Translations under genes and position numbers: made by a program
Source: Acinetobacter brisouii
GTDB lineage: Bacteria; Pseudomonadota; Gammaproteobacteria; Pseudomonadales; Moraxellaceae
DNA: 33,744 bases
Direction: 5' to 3'
Assembly: GCF_008993995.1 (NCBI RefSeq)
Contig: NZ_BKNN01000031.1
Coordinates: forward strand, 1 to 33,744
The notes under the pieces: model-generated
What the model saw: only the letters and a program-made list of their open reading frames with translations
Databases searched by the model: none
What the model was told of the DNA's origin: nothing
Part shown: positions 6,976 through 15,626 of the stretch, in pieces
Numbering within the stretch: position 1 is the stretch's first letter
How the letters are laid out: every line of letters begins with the position of its first letter

Positions 6976-7636
6976 AAAACAATTTCCTTTAAAAGCACTT
7001 GTGCCAAGTGATGCGATTCGTGATGTGATTATAACGGAAATCCGTAAGGATTATCCTGAGTGGTCATCAAAGAGTTTTATTTGCCATTCGGATTTAACGC
7101 ATTATCGTATTCAATATGTTCATTCTTTACTGAGATCTGAAAAAGGCGAGCTGACCGATCTAGAGCGAGAGGTCATTAGCAGTATGCAGTATCATGAATT
7201 GATCAGTAAGAACATTGAAACCGAATTCGATCAAAATTGGACATTTGGAGAGAAGCTTGCCGATAAAATTGCCAGTTTTGGAGGGAGTTGGTCGTTTCTG
7301 ATTCTTTTTGGGCTTTTTTTGATCATTTGGATTGTGATGAATACGGTGGTTTTTATCGTTCATCCTGTTGATCCTTATCCATTTATTTTGCTAAATTTAG
7401 TATTGTCCTGTTTAGCCGCGATTCAAGCGCCCATCATTATGATGAGCCAAAATCGGCAAGAAGCCAAAGATCGCTTGCGTTCTCAACATGACTATCAAAT
7501 TAATCTCAAGGCGGAATTAGAAATTCGCCATTTACATGAAAAAATAGATCATTTGCTTTCACATCAATGGGAACGACTGGCACAAATTCAAGAAATTCAA
7601 TTGGACTTGTTGACTGAAATGAATAAAAAACACTAG
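6935..7636 (+). CDS. DUF1003 family inner-membrane protein
   Basis: A 233-residue protein. The N-terminal CAVCKKQF pair at about residues 10-13 suggests a metal or redox site. The DUF1003 core begins near TFGEKLADKIASFGGSW, followed by two membrane helices (FLILFGLFLIIWIVMNTVV, and FILLNLVLSCLAAIQAPII) and the conserved MMSQNRQEAKDRLRSQHDY block. The C-terminus is a charged helix likely to form a coiled coil (ELEIRHLHEKIDHLL). The family is widespread and uncharacterised. The start overlaps the preceding DUF6868-like gene by 41 bp and has no clear Shine-Dalgarno, so coupling to upstream translation is plausible. It is followed 13 bp later by another small membrane protein. Confidence 0.85.
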   Translation: MDTRTPLHYCAVCKKQFPLKALVPSDAIRDVIITEIRKDYPEWSSKSFICHSDLTHYRIQYVHSLLRSEKGELTDLEREVISSMQYHELISKNIETEFDQNWTFGEKLADKIASFGGSWSFLILFGLFLIIWIVMNTVVFIVHPVDPYPFILLNLVLSCLAAIQAPIIMMSQNRQEAKDRLRSQHDYQINLKAELEIRHLHEKIDHLLSHQWERLAQIQEIQLDLLTEMNKKH

Positions 7637-7649
7637 ATAGGATATCGCT

Positions 7650-8072
7650 ATGTGTTTAACACTCATTAGAATTTTATATATGCCTGCACAAAGGTTATTA
7701 CAGGCGAACGATCTGCCTCGCCTGTGTCGGCTTGCGCCACGCTGTCGAAATTATTGTGCAGTTCTTTGTGTTGTGGCATTTTTGTTGGCAGTGGCTATTT
7801 TAGTGATATATCGCCAATTGCCTTTTGTGCTTGTACCCAAATTAATGCTGGGTTGTTTTATTGTCTTTGTTTTGAGCGCCATGTTTGCTTCGCGGTTTGG
7901 ACGGCTGTGCAATGCAGAAATCAATCCTGAATACGCAGTGCAAATTGCCAATATGGTCGAACAAAATACGCAATGTGCCGCCTATTTGACTCAAGTCCGT
8001 CAGCAAAATCGTCCATTTACCCGTCTAGATCTAGAACAAATGTCGAAGTTGTACTTATATCGCCGTAGATAA
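7650..8072 (+). CDS. Small predicted membrane protein of unknown function
   Basis: A 140-residue protein with two closely spaced hydrophobic helices (about 38-55, AVLCVVAFLLAVAILV, and 60-80, PFVLVPKLMLGCFIVFV), a Cys/Arg-rich N-terminus (LCRLAPRCRNYC) and a basic tail (LYLYRRR). I do not recognise a family. It starts 13 bp after the DUF1003 gene, with AGGA 8 bases before the ATG, and probably shares its transcript. A second start (MPAQRLL) at 7680 is possible but lacks the Shine-Dalgarno. The two helices and soluble C-terminus suggest a small inner-membrane accessory protein. Confidence 0.6.
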   Translation: MCLTLIRILYMPAQRLLQANDLPRLCRLAPRCRNYCAVLCVVAFLLAVAILVIYRQLPFVLVPKLMLGCFIVFVLSAMFASRFGRLCNAEINPEYAVQIANMVEQNTQCAAYLTQVRQQNRPFTRLDLEQMSKLYLYRRR

Positions 8073-8124
8073 CAATATTGACAGGGTATAGAGGCATTGC
8101 TATGTTGCCCACCTGTACACGTTT

Positions 8125-8802
8125 GTGAAAATCCCCATGCCTGTCGATCCTTCATTTGTTTATTGCCCACCTCAAGATCCATTACATATTGTTTATGAAG
8201 ATGCTGATTTATTGATTATTCATAAATTAGCAGGTTTACTTTCGGTTATGGGGCGTTTGCCTGAGCATCAAGATAGTGCTTATTTACGTGTTTTGGCAAT
8301 ATATCCGCAGGCTAAAGTCACACATCGTCTAGACATGGCAACCTCTGGTCTACTGATTTTTGCTAAACATCGCGATGCAGAAGTAGCGATGAGTAAATTG
8401 TTTCAGGCACGTCAGGTGACAAAACACTATATCGCTTTGGTACAGGGTCAGATTCCGCTTCAGGGTTCGGTTGATGTCCCACTCATTACAGATTGGCCAA
8501 ATCGCCCGAAACAAATGGTCAGCTTTGAGCATGGTAAAACAGCCAAAACGCTTTTTGAACGCATCAATTACAATGCTGAAACCAATATCAGTCGTGTTAA
8601 GTTGACACCTATTACAGGACGTTCACATCAACTGCGTGTGCACATGGCACACATTGGGCATCCTATTATGGGCGATGAGCTGTATCATCCTGAACCTAAA
8701 AGATTTACTTTGCCTCGTATGGCATTGCATGCCTCGTATCTGGCATTTCAGCAGCCTTTAACTCGTCAGAATATTGAACTGGATTTACCAGCCTCATTTT
8801 AA
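8125..8802 (+). CDS. rluA: RluA-family pseudouridine synthase
   Basis: A 225-residue enzyme that isomerises uridine to pseudouridine in structured RNA. The catalytic motif HRLDMATSG is at residues 67-75 with Asp70 as nucleophile. Other family blocks are YEDADLLIIHKLAGLLSV near the start, RQVTKHYIALVQG in the middle, and the C-terminal TGRSHQLRVHMAHIGHPI plus LHASYLAF. The short length with no S4 domain matches E. coli RluA, which modifies 23S rRNA U746 and tRNA U32. That substrate assignment is by family resemblance; another RluA/RluC/RluD-group specificity is possible. The frame begins at a GTG (8125). An ATG four codons later (8137) is an alternative, and neither has a clear Shine-Dalgarno. 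Confidence 0.85.
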   Translation: MKIPMPVDPSFVYCPPQDPLHIVYEDADLLIIHKLAGLLSVMGRLPEHQDSAYLRVLAIYPQAKVTHRLDMATSGLLIFAKHRDAEVAMSKLFQARQVTKHYIALVQGQIPLQGSVDVPLITDWPNRPKQMVSFEHGKTAKTLFERINYNAETNISRVKLTPITGRSHQLRVHMAHIGHPIMGDELYHPEPKRFTLPRMALHASYLAFQQPLTRQNIELDLPASF

Positions 8803-8832
8803 CTGCTAAATATGTATCAAATTGTTAAATTG

Positions 8833-8907
8833 TTGACAATATTTTTTATTGAATAGATCGTAAAATTGCAATAAAAATGAGCTAAGCTGTATTTTATAAC
8901 AACAGCT
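8833..8907 (+). promoter_or_regulatory. Putative rraB promoter region with dyad
   Basis: A consensus TTGACA (8833-8838) is present but has no good -10 at 16-18 bp. A second set, TTGCAA (8866-8871) and TATTTT (8890-8895) 18 bp apart, fits better. The latter -10 lies within AGCTGT-N11-ACAGCT (8885-8907), a perfect 6-bp dyad that could be an operator. Confidence 0.35.
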
Positions 8908-8929
8908 AGTTCACGATAAGGGCACAACA

Positions 8930-9307
8930 ATGACACGCGATTATCAACAATTTCCTGAAAACGACAATGGCAATCTCTTGTGGCAAATGTTTGAAGATGG
9001 TAGTGACCTCAATGAACCTTATGAGGTTGAATTTACCATTGTCTTTGAACAGCAGCAGCATGCCGATCAATGTGCGCTACATTTACTGCATCAAGAACAA
9101 AAAATCTCATTATATCAAGAGGATCAGCAAGAAGATCAAACTCATTTATGGGTACTCAATATTCATATTAATATGATTTTAGAGCATGATGATTTGGTGG
9201 ATTTAGAGGAATGGTTGGGGCATATTGCTGAACAATTCTCTGGTCGTTATGACGGTTGGGGCTGTATGAGTTATCTATTTGATGATGAAGATGACGAAGA
9301 AGCATGA
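8930..9307 (+). CDS. rraB: Ribonuclease E inhibitor RraB family protein
   Basis: A 125-residue acidic protein. The N-terminal block FPENDNGNLLWQMFEDGSDL and the C-terminal SGRYDGWGCMSYLFDD match RraB, which in E. coli carries a YDGWGTYF segment and an acidic tail (here DDEDDEEA). RraB binds the C-terminal scaffold of RNase E and alters degradosome composition and mRNA decay. AAGG lies 8 bases before the ATG, and the gene is followed by an intrinsic terminator, so it is probably monocistronic. Whether Acinetobacter RNase E is controlled in the same way is inferred from homology. Confidence 0.85.
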   Translation: MTRDYQQFPENDNGNLLWQMFEDGSDLNEPYEVEFTIVFEQQQHADQCALHLLHQEQKISLYQEDQQEDQTHLWVLNIHINMILEHDDLVDLEEWLGHIAEQFSGRYDGWGCMSYLFDDEDDEEA

Positions 9308-9340
9308 TTTGACTGAAGATTACTTGCTTTAAAAAGGTCT

Positions 9341-9369
9341 AAGTTGATGATCAACTTGGGCTTTTTTTT
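9341..9369 (+). terminator. rraB intrinsic terminator
   Basis: AAGTTGA-TGA-TCAACTT (9341-9357), extended by partial pairing outward, then GGGC and eight T residues (9362-9369). It lies 33 bp past the rraB stop. Confidence 0.85.
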
Positions 9370-9428
9370 ATGGCAAAATAATATTGAAAAAAGGCTGGTT
9401 TTTACCGAGTTCCCCCATAGTCGAATAG

Positions 9429-9465
9429 AATTGTCGACAATTTGGCTTCATGATATTGTCTAGAC
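9429..9465. promoter_or_regulatory. Operator-like palindromes upstream of prpF
   Basis: AATTGTCGACAATT (9429-9442) is a perfect 14-bp palindrome, and GTCTAGAC (9458-9465) a perfect 8-bp one. Both begin with ATTGTC and the copies are 25 bp apart. TTGTCGACAA-type sites are typical of GntR-family regulators, which often control propionate and related carboxylate genes. No regulator is adjacent. Confidence 0.45.
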
Positions 9466-9515
9466 TCATGCAAGGTGAGTTATTTTTACAATATAGAAGA
9501 TAGGAAAATAAGGAA

Positions 9516-10700
9516 ATGGCTGCTCAGAAACAAATGACAATTCCAGCAACATATATGCGTGGTGGAACCAGTAAAGGCGTGTTCTTTAACCTGAAGGATC
9601 TGCCCGAAGCAGCTCAAGTGGCAGGTGAAGCACGCGATAAAATTTTATTACGTGTGATCGGCAGCCCAGACCCTTATGCAAAACAAATTGATGGCATGGG
9701 GGGCGCAACTTCCAGTACCAGTAAAACGGTGATTGTTGCCAAAAGCCAACAGCCTGAGCATGATGTCGATTATTTATTTGGACAGGTGGCTATAGACCAA
9801 GCTTTTGTCGACTGGAGCGGTAATTGTGGCAATTTATCTGCGGCAGTGGGGCCATATGCGATTCATCAAGGTTTGGTGGACGCCAGTCGAATTCCTGAAA
9901 ATGGCATTTGTACAGTTCGGATTTGGCAGGTCAATATTCAGCAAACCATTATTGCCCATGTGCCGATTGTAGATGGTCAAGTTCAGGAATTGGGTGACTT
10001 TGAACTGGATGGTGTGACATTTCCTGCGGCAGAAATTGCACTGGCATTTTGCGAAGCAGTTGACCCTGAAGCAACGATAGGCATTTTCCCGACAGGAAAA
10101 CTCAAAGAACAGCTGGATGTTCCAGATGTTGGCTCATTTGAAGTCACCATGATTCATGCGGGTATTCCAACGGTCTTTTTACATGCTGAGGATTTGGGTT
10201 ACACAGGTACAGAACTACAACAAGCAATTAATAGTGATGCTCAAGCACTTACTAAACTTGAAAAAATTCGTGCATATGCTTCACTCAAAATGGGCTTAAT
10301 TACTGATTTGTCAGAAGCTGAGACCCGTCAGCATACGCCTAAAATTGCTTTTGCCGCCCCCGCGCAATCCTATGTGAGTTCGAGTGGAAAGACTGTAAAT
10401 GCATCTCAGATTGATATTGTGGTACGTGCTATGTCGATGGGTAAACTGCATCATGCCATGATGGGAACGGCAGCGATTGCCATTGCAGCAGCAGCTTGTG
10501 TTCCCGGAACGATTGTTTATGAAAAGAGAAGTTCAAAAACAGGCAATAAAGTCTGTTTTGGTCATCCATCTGGAACATTGACTGTCGGTGCTGAAATGGT
10601 CGAACACAATGGCGTCTGGCAAATGCAGCAAGCGATTATGAGCCGCAGTGCTCGTATTTTAATGAAAGGTGAAGTCTATTTGCCAGCCAATACTTTTTAG
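9516..10700 (+). CDS. prpF: 2-methylaconitate cis-trans isomerase PrpF
   Basis: A 394-residue PrpF, a diaminopimelate-epimerase-fold enzyme. It isomerises the 2-methylaconitate made by AcnD so that the AcnD/PrpF pair replaces PrpD in the 2-methylcitrate cycle for propionate. The sequence is very close to characterised PrpFs: YMRGGTSKGVFF near the N-terminus, then GGATSSTSKT with Lys70, and WSGNCGNLSAAVG with Cys104. These correspond to the catalytic Lys73/Cys107 reported for Shewanella PrpF, with the same offset of 34. MGKLHHAMMGTAAIAIA and FGHPSGTL are also conserved. Oddly, prpB, prpC and acnD are absent on either side, so this may be a second or relocated copy. A terminator and GntR-like palindromes upstream indicate its own promoter. 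A related isomerase substrate cannot be excluded. Confidence 0.88.
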   Translation: MAAQKQMTIPATYMRGGTSKGVFFNLKDLPEAAQVAGEARDKILLRVIGSPDPYAKQIDGMGGATSSTSKTVIVAKSQQPEHDVDYLFGQVAIDQAFVDWSGNCGNLSAAVGPYAIHQGLVDASRIPENGICTVRIWQVNIQQTIIAHVPIVDGQVQELGDFELDGVTFPAAEIALAFCEAVDPEATIGIFPTGKLKEQLDVPDVGSFEVTMIHAGIPTVFLHAEDLGYTGTELQQAINSDAQALTKLEKIRAYASLKMGLITDLSEAETRQHTPKIAFAAPAQSYVSSSGKTVNASQIDIVVRAMSMGKLHHAMMGTAAIAIAAAACVPGTIVYEKRSSKTGNKVCFGHPSGTLTVGAEMVEHNGVWQMQQAIMSRSARILMKGEVYLPANTF

Positions 10701-10746
10701 AGATTTGTTTTAAGTCTTGATAGGCTGAAATCATCTAAAAATAAAA

Positions 10747-10782
10747 AAGCAGGAAGTTGTCCGTTTAAACAACATCCTGCTT
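10747..10782. terminator. Bidirectional terminator between convergent genes
   Basis: AAGCAGGAAGTTGT (10747-10760) pairs with ACAACATCCTGCTT (10769-10782) with a single mismatch and an 8-nt loop. On the minus strand it is followed by TTTTTTAT, so it is best suited to the leftward esterase gene, and it also closes prpF. Confidence 0.8.
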
Positions 10783-10793
10783 GTTGGGAGCCG

Positions 10794-12815
10794 TTATTTA
10801 CTTGCAGTTGCCTGATATAAACCATGCTGAATTAAGTGTAAGCGTAAAATACGACGTAATTCTAAAACAGCTTCAGGCGTTTCTTGTATAGAGTGACCAC
10901 CGTGAATAATTTTCTCAGATGCAGCGCCTGCCAAATGGGCGCTACTATAAGGAACGACACCATCAGTAATTTTTGCGGGATCATTACTTTTACTATCATT
11001 TCCAATAATAGAATGGAAAACAAAACCTTTTGGTGGATTCACATTTTCAGTCAAAGCAATAAATTTAGATTTATAGCTTAAATCACTTGGGCCATTTTGA
11101 ATAATGCCTTGATTGAGTTCTTTGAGGGTATTTTTAATACTGAGATCACCTTGCAATGTATCGCCTATAGCGCCAATAAATACACTCGGTACACGAATAA
11201 TTCGTCGAGCCATTTTGGTAAACCATAAATCCGCAAAAGCTGTACCACGGTTGGGTGAAGATAAGAAAATTGCTCGATCGAAGTTGGTAATAGGTTGAAT
11301 ATTCAGGCGTTTTTTTACAATTGGATCATTTTTATATTTACGAAATAGATTGCCTTTATTCAAGGTTTTAAATGCAGCATCACTCAGATCAGCATTGCTC
11401 ACCAATAAACGTGCAATAATTCCGCCCATAGAATGGCCAATTAAAACCGCATCCGTAGCAGCAGGTGCTTTGGGATTAATTAAATCGAAAGATTGTTTTA
11501 ATAAGGCATAAATCTGAAAACGACTTTCCATGATGGGCATATTGGTTGAGTAAAAAACCTGCCAGACCTGATAATGCTCACGTAAAACTGGATCTCCCAT
11601 GATGTCGTTGGTTAAACGAATCCAAGCTTCGGGACTACTGGCTAAACCATGAACCAGTACAATCACTTTCTTATTTGGATTAAAAGGCTCAAGCATATAT
11701 AAATGTGGCATTGCCAAATTCTGGTCTCGATCAATCAGAGTTAAATAGGCTGATTTTCCCAGATTATTTTGTGCCAGCCATAAACCATAAGGTGCAGAAA
11801 AATTGGCAGCCAATGGGTAAGAGTGCTTTTCTATGTCAATACGATTATAGCGATAGGGGTCATGAACTTTGACCATCATGGGTGTATCGTTGAGTAAATC
11901 TTTTAAACTGGTATTTGCTGCGGGTTCAATGGTGATGGTCGTTGCCAAATAACGTGGGGCACGAATGTTGGGATTTTGTCCATTTTTAAATTTGTAGTTG
12001 AGAGGATCAATAATATATTTATTTTCCTCATCCGTTTTTTGTTTGGGTAAAATGACAACAAATTCAGAGCCAAAACCATCACGGCGGTTGATGGAGCGTA
12101 GACCTGAAAAGTTCAGGTTATAACTTGAGAGATAACTTTCAATTGGCTGATTTGCCAAATCGGGATAATCACTGAAATCTAAACGATAGTCACTATTGCC
12201 AATCTGGACGCTAGGTGGCAAATGTTTTTGTTCATCAATACTTTGAGCGGGATAAGCCGAAGCAAGTTTGGCGATTGCCTGATTATAAAAATCTCGAATC
12301 TGGACTTGGCGGTTGTCAAAAATACGTTGTTGCGGCTCACGGTTAGAGTGAAATAAATACGCATAACTATAGCGAATACTGCGATCAAGCATCGCTCCTT
12401 CTTGTTGAATGCAGTCCGTATGTAGTTTTTGCTGATGTTGATGTTTTTCCGATGGGTTTTCTTCGGCTTTGGGATGGCTTTTACATGCAGATGAATTTTC
12501 GAGTTGTTTCGCTTTGGCAAGATATAACTCACTTGCGGTAGAAAACAATTGTTCTTGCGGAATCTGTGGAATTTGTTGTAGATCAGCCAAGCAGGCAGTG
12601 GGATCATCCATACAGCTTTTGGCTTCCCGACCTGTCATAGAAAGGACATTTAAACTGGCTTCACTGAGTTTGTCACGCGTTAAAATACTGTCACGTTCAT
12701 TGGAAATGGTGACATTGAATGCCTGCTGCTTGACGTTGACCACTTGGCAGCCACTGACCAGTAGGCTTGCAACAAGGGCAAAAAGAAAGAATGTCGTTTT
12801 GAATTTCACATGCAT
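10794..12815 (-). CDS. Lipoprotein with C-terminal alpha/beta-hydrolase (lipase-like) domain
   Basis: A 673-residue lipoprotein. The signal peptide ends in the lipobox LLVSGC, with Cys23 the expected acylated residue. Residues about 24-300 are a long N-terminal region of unknown fold, Cys- and His-containing near 110-140. The hydrolase domain spans about 380-665: HG at 389-390 (oxyanion loop, VIVLVHGLASSPEAW), nucleophile elbow GHSMGG with Ser462, then DGVVPYSSAHL and HGGHSIQETPEAV near the C-terminus supplying probable Asp and His. It is likely an envelope-anchored esterase or lipase; the substrate is unknown. Whether it faces the periplasm or the surface is not visible. It is monocistronic between two terminators. 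The N-terminal half might be a substrate or partner-binding module. Confidence 0.8.
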   Translation of the reverse strand: MHVKFKTTFFLFALVASLLVSGCQVVNVKQQAFNVTISNERDSILTRDKLSEASLNVLSMTGREAKSCMDDPTACLADLQQIPQIPQEQLFSTASELYLAKAKQLENSSACKSHPKAEENPSEKHQHQQKLHTDCIQQEGAMLDRSIRYSYAYLFHSNREPQQRIFDNRQVQIRDFYNQAIAKLASAYPAQSIDEQKHLPPSVQIGNSDYRLDFSDYPDLANQPIESYLSSYNLNFSGLRSINRRDGFGSEFVVILPKQKTDEENKYIIDPLNYKFKNGQNPNIRAPRYLATTITIEPAANTSLKDLLNDTPMMVKVHDPYRYNRIDIEKHSYPLAANFSAPYGLWLAQNNLGKSAYLTLIDRDQNLAMPHLYMLEPFNPNKKVIVLVHGLASSPEAWIRLTNDIMGDPVLREHYQVWQVFYSTNMPIMESRFQIYALLKQSFDLINPKAPAATDAVLIGHSMGGIIARLLVSNADLSDAAFKTLNKGNLFRKYKNDPIVKKRLNIQPITNFDRAIFLSSPNRGTAFADLWFTKMARRIIRVPSVFIGAIGDTLQGDLSIKNTLKELNQGIIQNGPSDLSYKSKFIALTENVNPPKGFVFHSIIGNDSKSNDPAKITDGVVPYSSAHLAGAASEKIIHGGHSIQETPEAVLELRRILRLHLIQHGLYQATASK

Positions 12816-12893
12816 AACGGCTAAATCTATAACAGATTAGGGAATATAAAGAAGCATACGAAATTGTTGGTATTTTTCAATGTAAAAAATATT

Positions 12894-12923
12894 AAAAAGG
12901 CGACTATTTTAGTCGCCTTTTTT
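12894..12923. terminator. Intrinsic terminator downstream of the TPR lipoprotein gene
   Basis: Perfect 13-bp arms (12894-12906 and 12910-12922) with core GGCGACTA and a 3-nt loop, flanked by A5 and T6, efficient in either direction. It separates the TPR lipoprotein gene from the hydrolase gene on the same strand. Confidence 0.88.
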
Positions 12924-12937
12924 AAATCATCTCAGTT

Positions 12938-13864
12938 TTAGTAGCGACCTTGCTTCATTGCAGTAAGGTTTTCCCAAACATTGGTGCGACCTTGTTTTTG
13001 GATTTCCATCGTTAAACGATCAACAACCTGAGTTTCTTCAGGATATTTGACTTTGTAGTTGTTGAGTGTGGTTAGCGCATTTTTACGCTGCTCAAGGAAT
13101 AAATAGTTATTTACAGCAGATAGATAAGCTTCTTGTACGTTTGCTTTCATGGCTTTATCTAAATAAGGAATCGCTTCACGTTGACCACCCCCTTCAGACA
13201 GCGAGAAGCCAAACCAGAAGTTTGTCGTTGGATCATTTGGACTCATTTTTAATAAGCGTTGTGCATATTTGAGTGATTTAGTGGTGAATTGAGTTCCCAA
13301 GTCGAGGTTACGCGCCATTACACTGACTTTAAATGCACGAATGAGCACATCGTAAGAGGCATTGTCATTAGCGGCGAGGGTATCTAGTTGAACGCTAATT
13401 TCTCGTAATTTAGATTCAAAACCACGACGTTCATTACGATCTGTAAATTGAGGTGGGTAGTGGCGGGCTTTACCTTCAACCAATTGCAAAAAATCATCAA
13501 TCTGAGTGACATCGAGTTCATCTTGACCTGCTAATGGCACATATTTCATGCTCGCCTGTTTGCTATTGAGTGTCGGTACAATAAGGCGGTTTGTATCAAA
13601 AGTTGCTGTTTTACTTGGGTCGGTATGGCTCGTCGCAATCATTTTAGTGACAGGCGCTGCCGCAGCTTGTTTGAGGTCGACTTCAAAGGCTGGAGGCGCA
13701 GTGTAGTTAAATGGATTTAATGCATAAAACGCAGGGCTAACATCGGGTTCATTAAACACAATCGGGTCATTGTTGTGAGAATTATTATTTTTTACAGCAA
13801 CGGAACTACATGCTGAGAGAAATGTTGCGGTCATCAACATGGTTGCTATAGGTTTTAATCTCAT
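12938..13864 (-). CDS. TPR-like lipoprotein of unknown function
   Basis: A 308-residue lipoprotein. The signal peptide ends LSACSS, with Cys19 the likely lipidated residue. A low-complexity Asn/His segment follows, then a linker to about residue 110. Residues about 110-300 are helical with repeats resembling TPRs (AFKVSVMARNLDLG, KSLKYAQRLLKMSPNDPTTNFWFGFSLSEGGG, then AIPYLDKAMKANVQEAYLSAVN). I do not recognise a named family. TPR lipoproteins usually scaffold envelope complexes. The gene is separated from the hydrolase gene by a strong terminator, so it forms its own transcription unit. A GGA 9 bases before the ATG supports the start. Confidence 0.7.
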   Translation of the reverse strand: MRLKPIATMLMTATFLSACSSVAVKNNNSHNNDPIVFNEPDVSPAFYALNPFNYTAPPAFEVDLKQAAAAPVTKMIATSHTDPSKTATFDTNRLIVPTLNSKQASMKYVPLAGQDELDVTQIDDFLQLVEGKARHYPPQFTDRNERRGFESKLREISVQLDTLAANDNASYDVLIRAFKVSVMARNLDLGTQFTTKSLKYAQRLLKMSPNDPTTNFWFGFSLSEGGGQREAIPYLDKAMKANVQEAYLSAVNNYLFLEQRKNALTTLNNYKVKYPEETQVVDRLTMEIQKQGRTNVWENLTAMKQGRY

Positions 13865-13908
13865 CTTGGTATTCCAATCTAATTGAGGTAAACATGTGTC
13901 AGCAGTCT

Positions 13909-13955
13909 AAAAAAAACCAAAACAGCATACAAGCGCAAGCATGTAACAGTATGCT
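13909..13955 (-). terminator. Weak terminator candidate after cysE
   Basis: On the minus strand AGCATAC (13949-13955) and GTATGCT (13924-13930) form a 7-bp stem with an 18-nt loop, followed after 7 bases by a run of eight T (13909-13916). Spacing is loose, so efficiency is uncertain. Confidence 0.4.
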
Positions 13956-13966
13956 ATTTCTTGGGT

Positions 13967-14776
13967 TTAAGTCTGTGACTGTCGAGTTTGTGACTCACAT
14001 TCACGGCGCACTTCTTCAATGATTTTTAACTCTTCAGCACTGTACGGTTGCTGTTCAGTTTGTTGCTTTTTAAATGTCGGATCAAGCAGTGACAGGCGTT
14101 GGCAAAGGGTATTCATGCGCTGCTCATTGCTTTGCATGCGATCCATTAACACACGGATACCTTCCAAAATTGGGTCGGTCTGGTCTTGAGATGCTGCATA
14201 AGGTTGAAAGCCAATTTGCTGTGCATAGTCACGACGACGTGCTTCTTCAACATTCTTGTCTTTATCTTTATAGATATAACGGGCAGGGTTGCCAACAGCC
14301 GTGACACCTTCAGGCACTTCTTTGGTGACCACTGCGTTTGAACCGACTTTGGCATTTTTATGCACAGTGAATGGCCCTAAAATTTTTGCGCCAGCCCCAA
14401 TAATCACGCCATCTTCAAGGGTTGGGTGACGTTTGCCTTTATTCCATGTTGTACCGCCGAGCGTAACCCCATGATACAGCGTGACATCATCACCAATTTC
14501 AGCAGTTTCACCAATCACCACACCCATACCGTGATCAATAAAAAAACGGCGACCAATTTTTGCCCCTGGATGAATCTCAATCCCTGTCACAAAACGGCTA
14601 AAAGAGGATAAAGCACGCGCACTGCCTTTACAGTTTTTCTTCCAGAGTTCATGTGCCATGCGGTGCATAATCAAGGCATGAATCCCGGGGTAAGTGGTCA
14701 GGACTTCTAAGGTGTTACGTGCAGCTGGATCTCGAGCAAAAACAGCATTTATATCTTCTTTGAGCTGCTTAAACAT
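13967..14776 (-). CDS. cysE: Serine O-acetyltransferase CysE
   Basis: A 269-residue enzyme making O-acetylserine from serine and acetyl-CoA, the first step of cysteine synthesis. The N-terminal helices ([37 protein letters not shown]) are followed by a left-handed beta-helix of hexapeptide repeats at about 65-180 ([20 protein letters not shown], then [19 protein letters not shown]). The latter block contains the catalytic His/Asp pair. A charged C-terminal tail extends to the end. The frame is open 25 codons further upstream, but the ATG at 14776 is preceded by AAGGAGG at ideal distance and matches the family N-terminus. It overlaps the trmJ stop by 8 bp and is translationally coupled. The trmJ-cysE order is also found in Pseudomonas, there followed by iscR, which is absent here. 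Confidence 0.95.
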   Translation of the reverse strand: MFKQLKEDINAVFARDPAARNTLEVLTTYPGIHALIMHRMAHELWKKNCKGSARALSSFSRFVTGIEIHPGAKIGRRFFIDHGMGVVIGETAEIGDDVTLYHGVTLGGTTWNKGKRHPTLEDGVIIGAGAKILGPFTVHKNAKVGSNAVVTKEVPEGVTAVGNPARYIYKDKDKNVEEARRRDYAQQIGFQPYAASQDQTDPILEGIRVLMDRMQSNEQRMNTLCQRLSLLDPTFKKQQTEQQPYSAEELKIIEEVRRECESQTRQSQT

Positions 14777-15611
14777 GGGGTTGATCCTCCTTATCTGTTG
14801 ATTTTTTCCATTTGCCTTGGCTGAGTGCTTGTACACGGGTAAAAATTCCACGTAACAAGTTGTATTCCATACGATCCAGTTGAATTCTGCCGAATAAGCG
14901 GCGCAAGCGTAAAGGAAGCAGCCTTGGATTATTTAGATCTAAAAACTCAATTTCTTCAAGCATTTTTTCTAAGTGTGGATAAAATTGTTGCATCTGTTGC
15001 TGCGTCACCAATGGCTCATCCCAGTGCATATCAATCTGATTATTGACAGGCATGCTTTGTTCATCAGGATTATCTTGTTGTTCGTAGGCGAGTGTTGCCA
15101 TACGCAGTTCATAACAGATAATTTGAATGGCTTGAGCCACATTTAACACGCCATATTCAGTATTGACAGGAATGGTGACGTGGAAATTTGCCAGTGCGAG
15201 TTCTTCATTGGTCAAACCACGATCTTCACGTCCGAAAATAATCGCAACTTCTTGCCGCTGATGAACAACAGCCTGTAATGCTTTTTCACTGGCAGGACGA
15301 ACATCTAGCAATGGCCAAGGAATGGTACGACTGCGCGCACTGGTGCCAAACACCAAATGACAGTCAGCAATCGCATCTTCAAGTGTTTCAACAATTTCAA
15401 TCTGTTCAATCAGATCGGTTGCACCCGCGGCTAAAGCATCGATATCAGGATGAGGATAGGTCTTTGGTGCAACCAGAACCAGTTTACTTAAGCCCATGGT
15501 CTTCATGGCACGTAAAGCGCTACCAATATTGGCAGGTAAAGTGGTGTTGACCATGACAATACGCACATGGTTTAAATGCGATGACACCATCGCATTATCA
15601 AAAGTTTTCAT
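14769..15611 (-). CDS. trmJ: tRNA (cytidine/uridine-2'-O-)-methyltransferase TrmJ
   Basis: A 280-residue SPOUT methyltransferase that 2'-O-methylates position 32 of certain tRNAs using SAM. The N-terminal [20 protein letters not shown] and [20 protein letters not shown] blocks, [13 protein letters not shown] in the middle, and [18 protein letters not shown] form the trefoil knot and its SAM site. The C-terminal helical extension ([20 protein letters not shown]) is the TrmJ dimerisation and tRNA-binding part. It lies 15 bp downstream of dnaE and overlaps cysE by 8 bp, so the three genes form one transcription unit. Slightly longer than E. coli TrmJ (246) because of an inserted acidic segment near residue 185. 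Confidence 0.92.
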   Translation of the reverse strand: MKTFDNAMVSSHLNHVRIVMVNTTLPANIGSALRAMKTMGLSKLVLVAPKTYPHPDIDALAAGATDLIEQIEIVETLEDAIADCHLVFGTSARSRTIPWPLLDVRPASEKALQAVVHQRQEVAIIFGREDRGLTNEELALANFHVTIPVNTEYGVLNVAQAIQIICYELRMATLAYEQQDNPDEQSMPVNNQIDMHWDEPLVTQQQMQQFYPHLEKMLEEIEFLDLNNPRLLPLRLRRLFGRIQLDRMEYNLLRGIFTRVQALSQGKWKKSTDKEDQPHV

Positions 15612-15626
15612 AGTTATTCCAAGATC

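Noticed and set aside
12469-12840. A 123-codon plus-strand open frame opposite the 5' end of the lipoprotein esterase gene
   Set aside because: It lies wholly within a strongly supported minus-strand gene, has no Shine-Dalgarno and has a Cys/Ser-rich composition typical of antisense frames.
14777-14851. Longer CysE start at 14851
   Set aside because: The extra 25 codons lie inside trmJ, lack the family pattern, and the ATG at 14776 has a near-perfect AAGGAGG.
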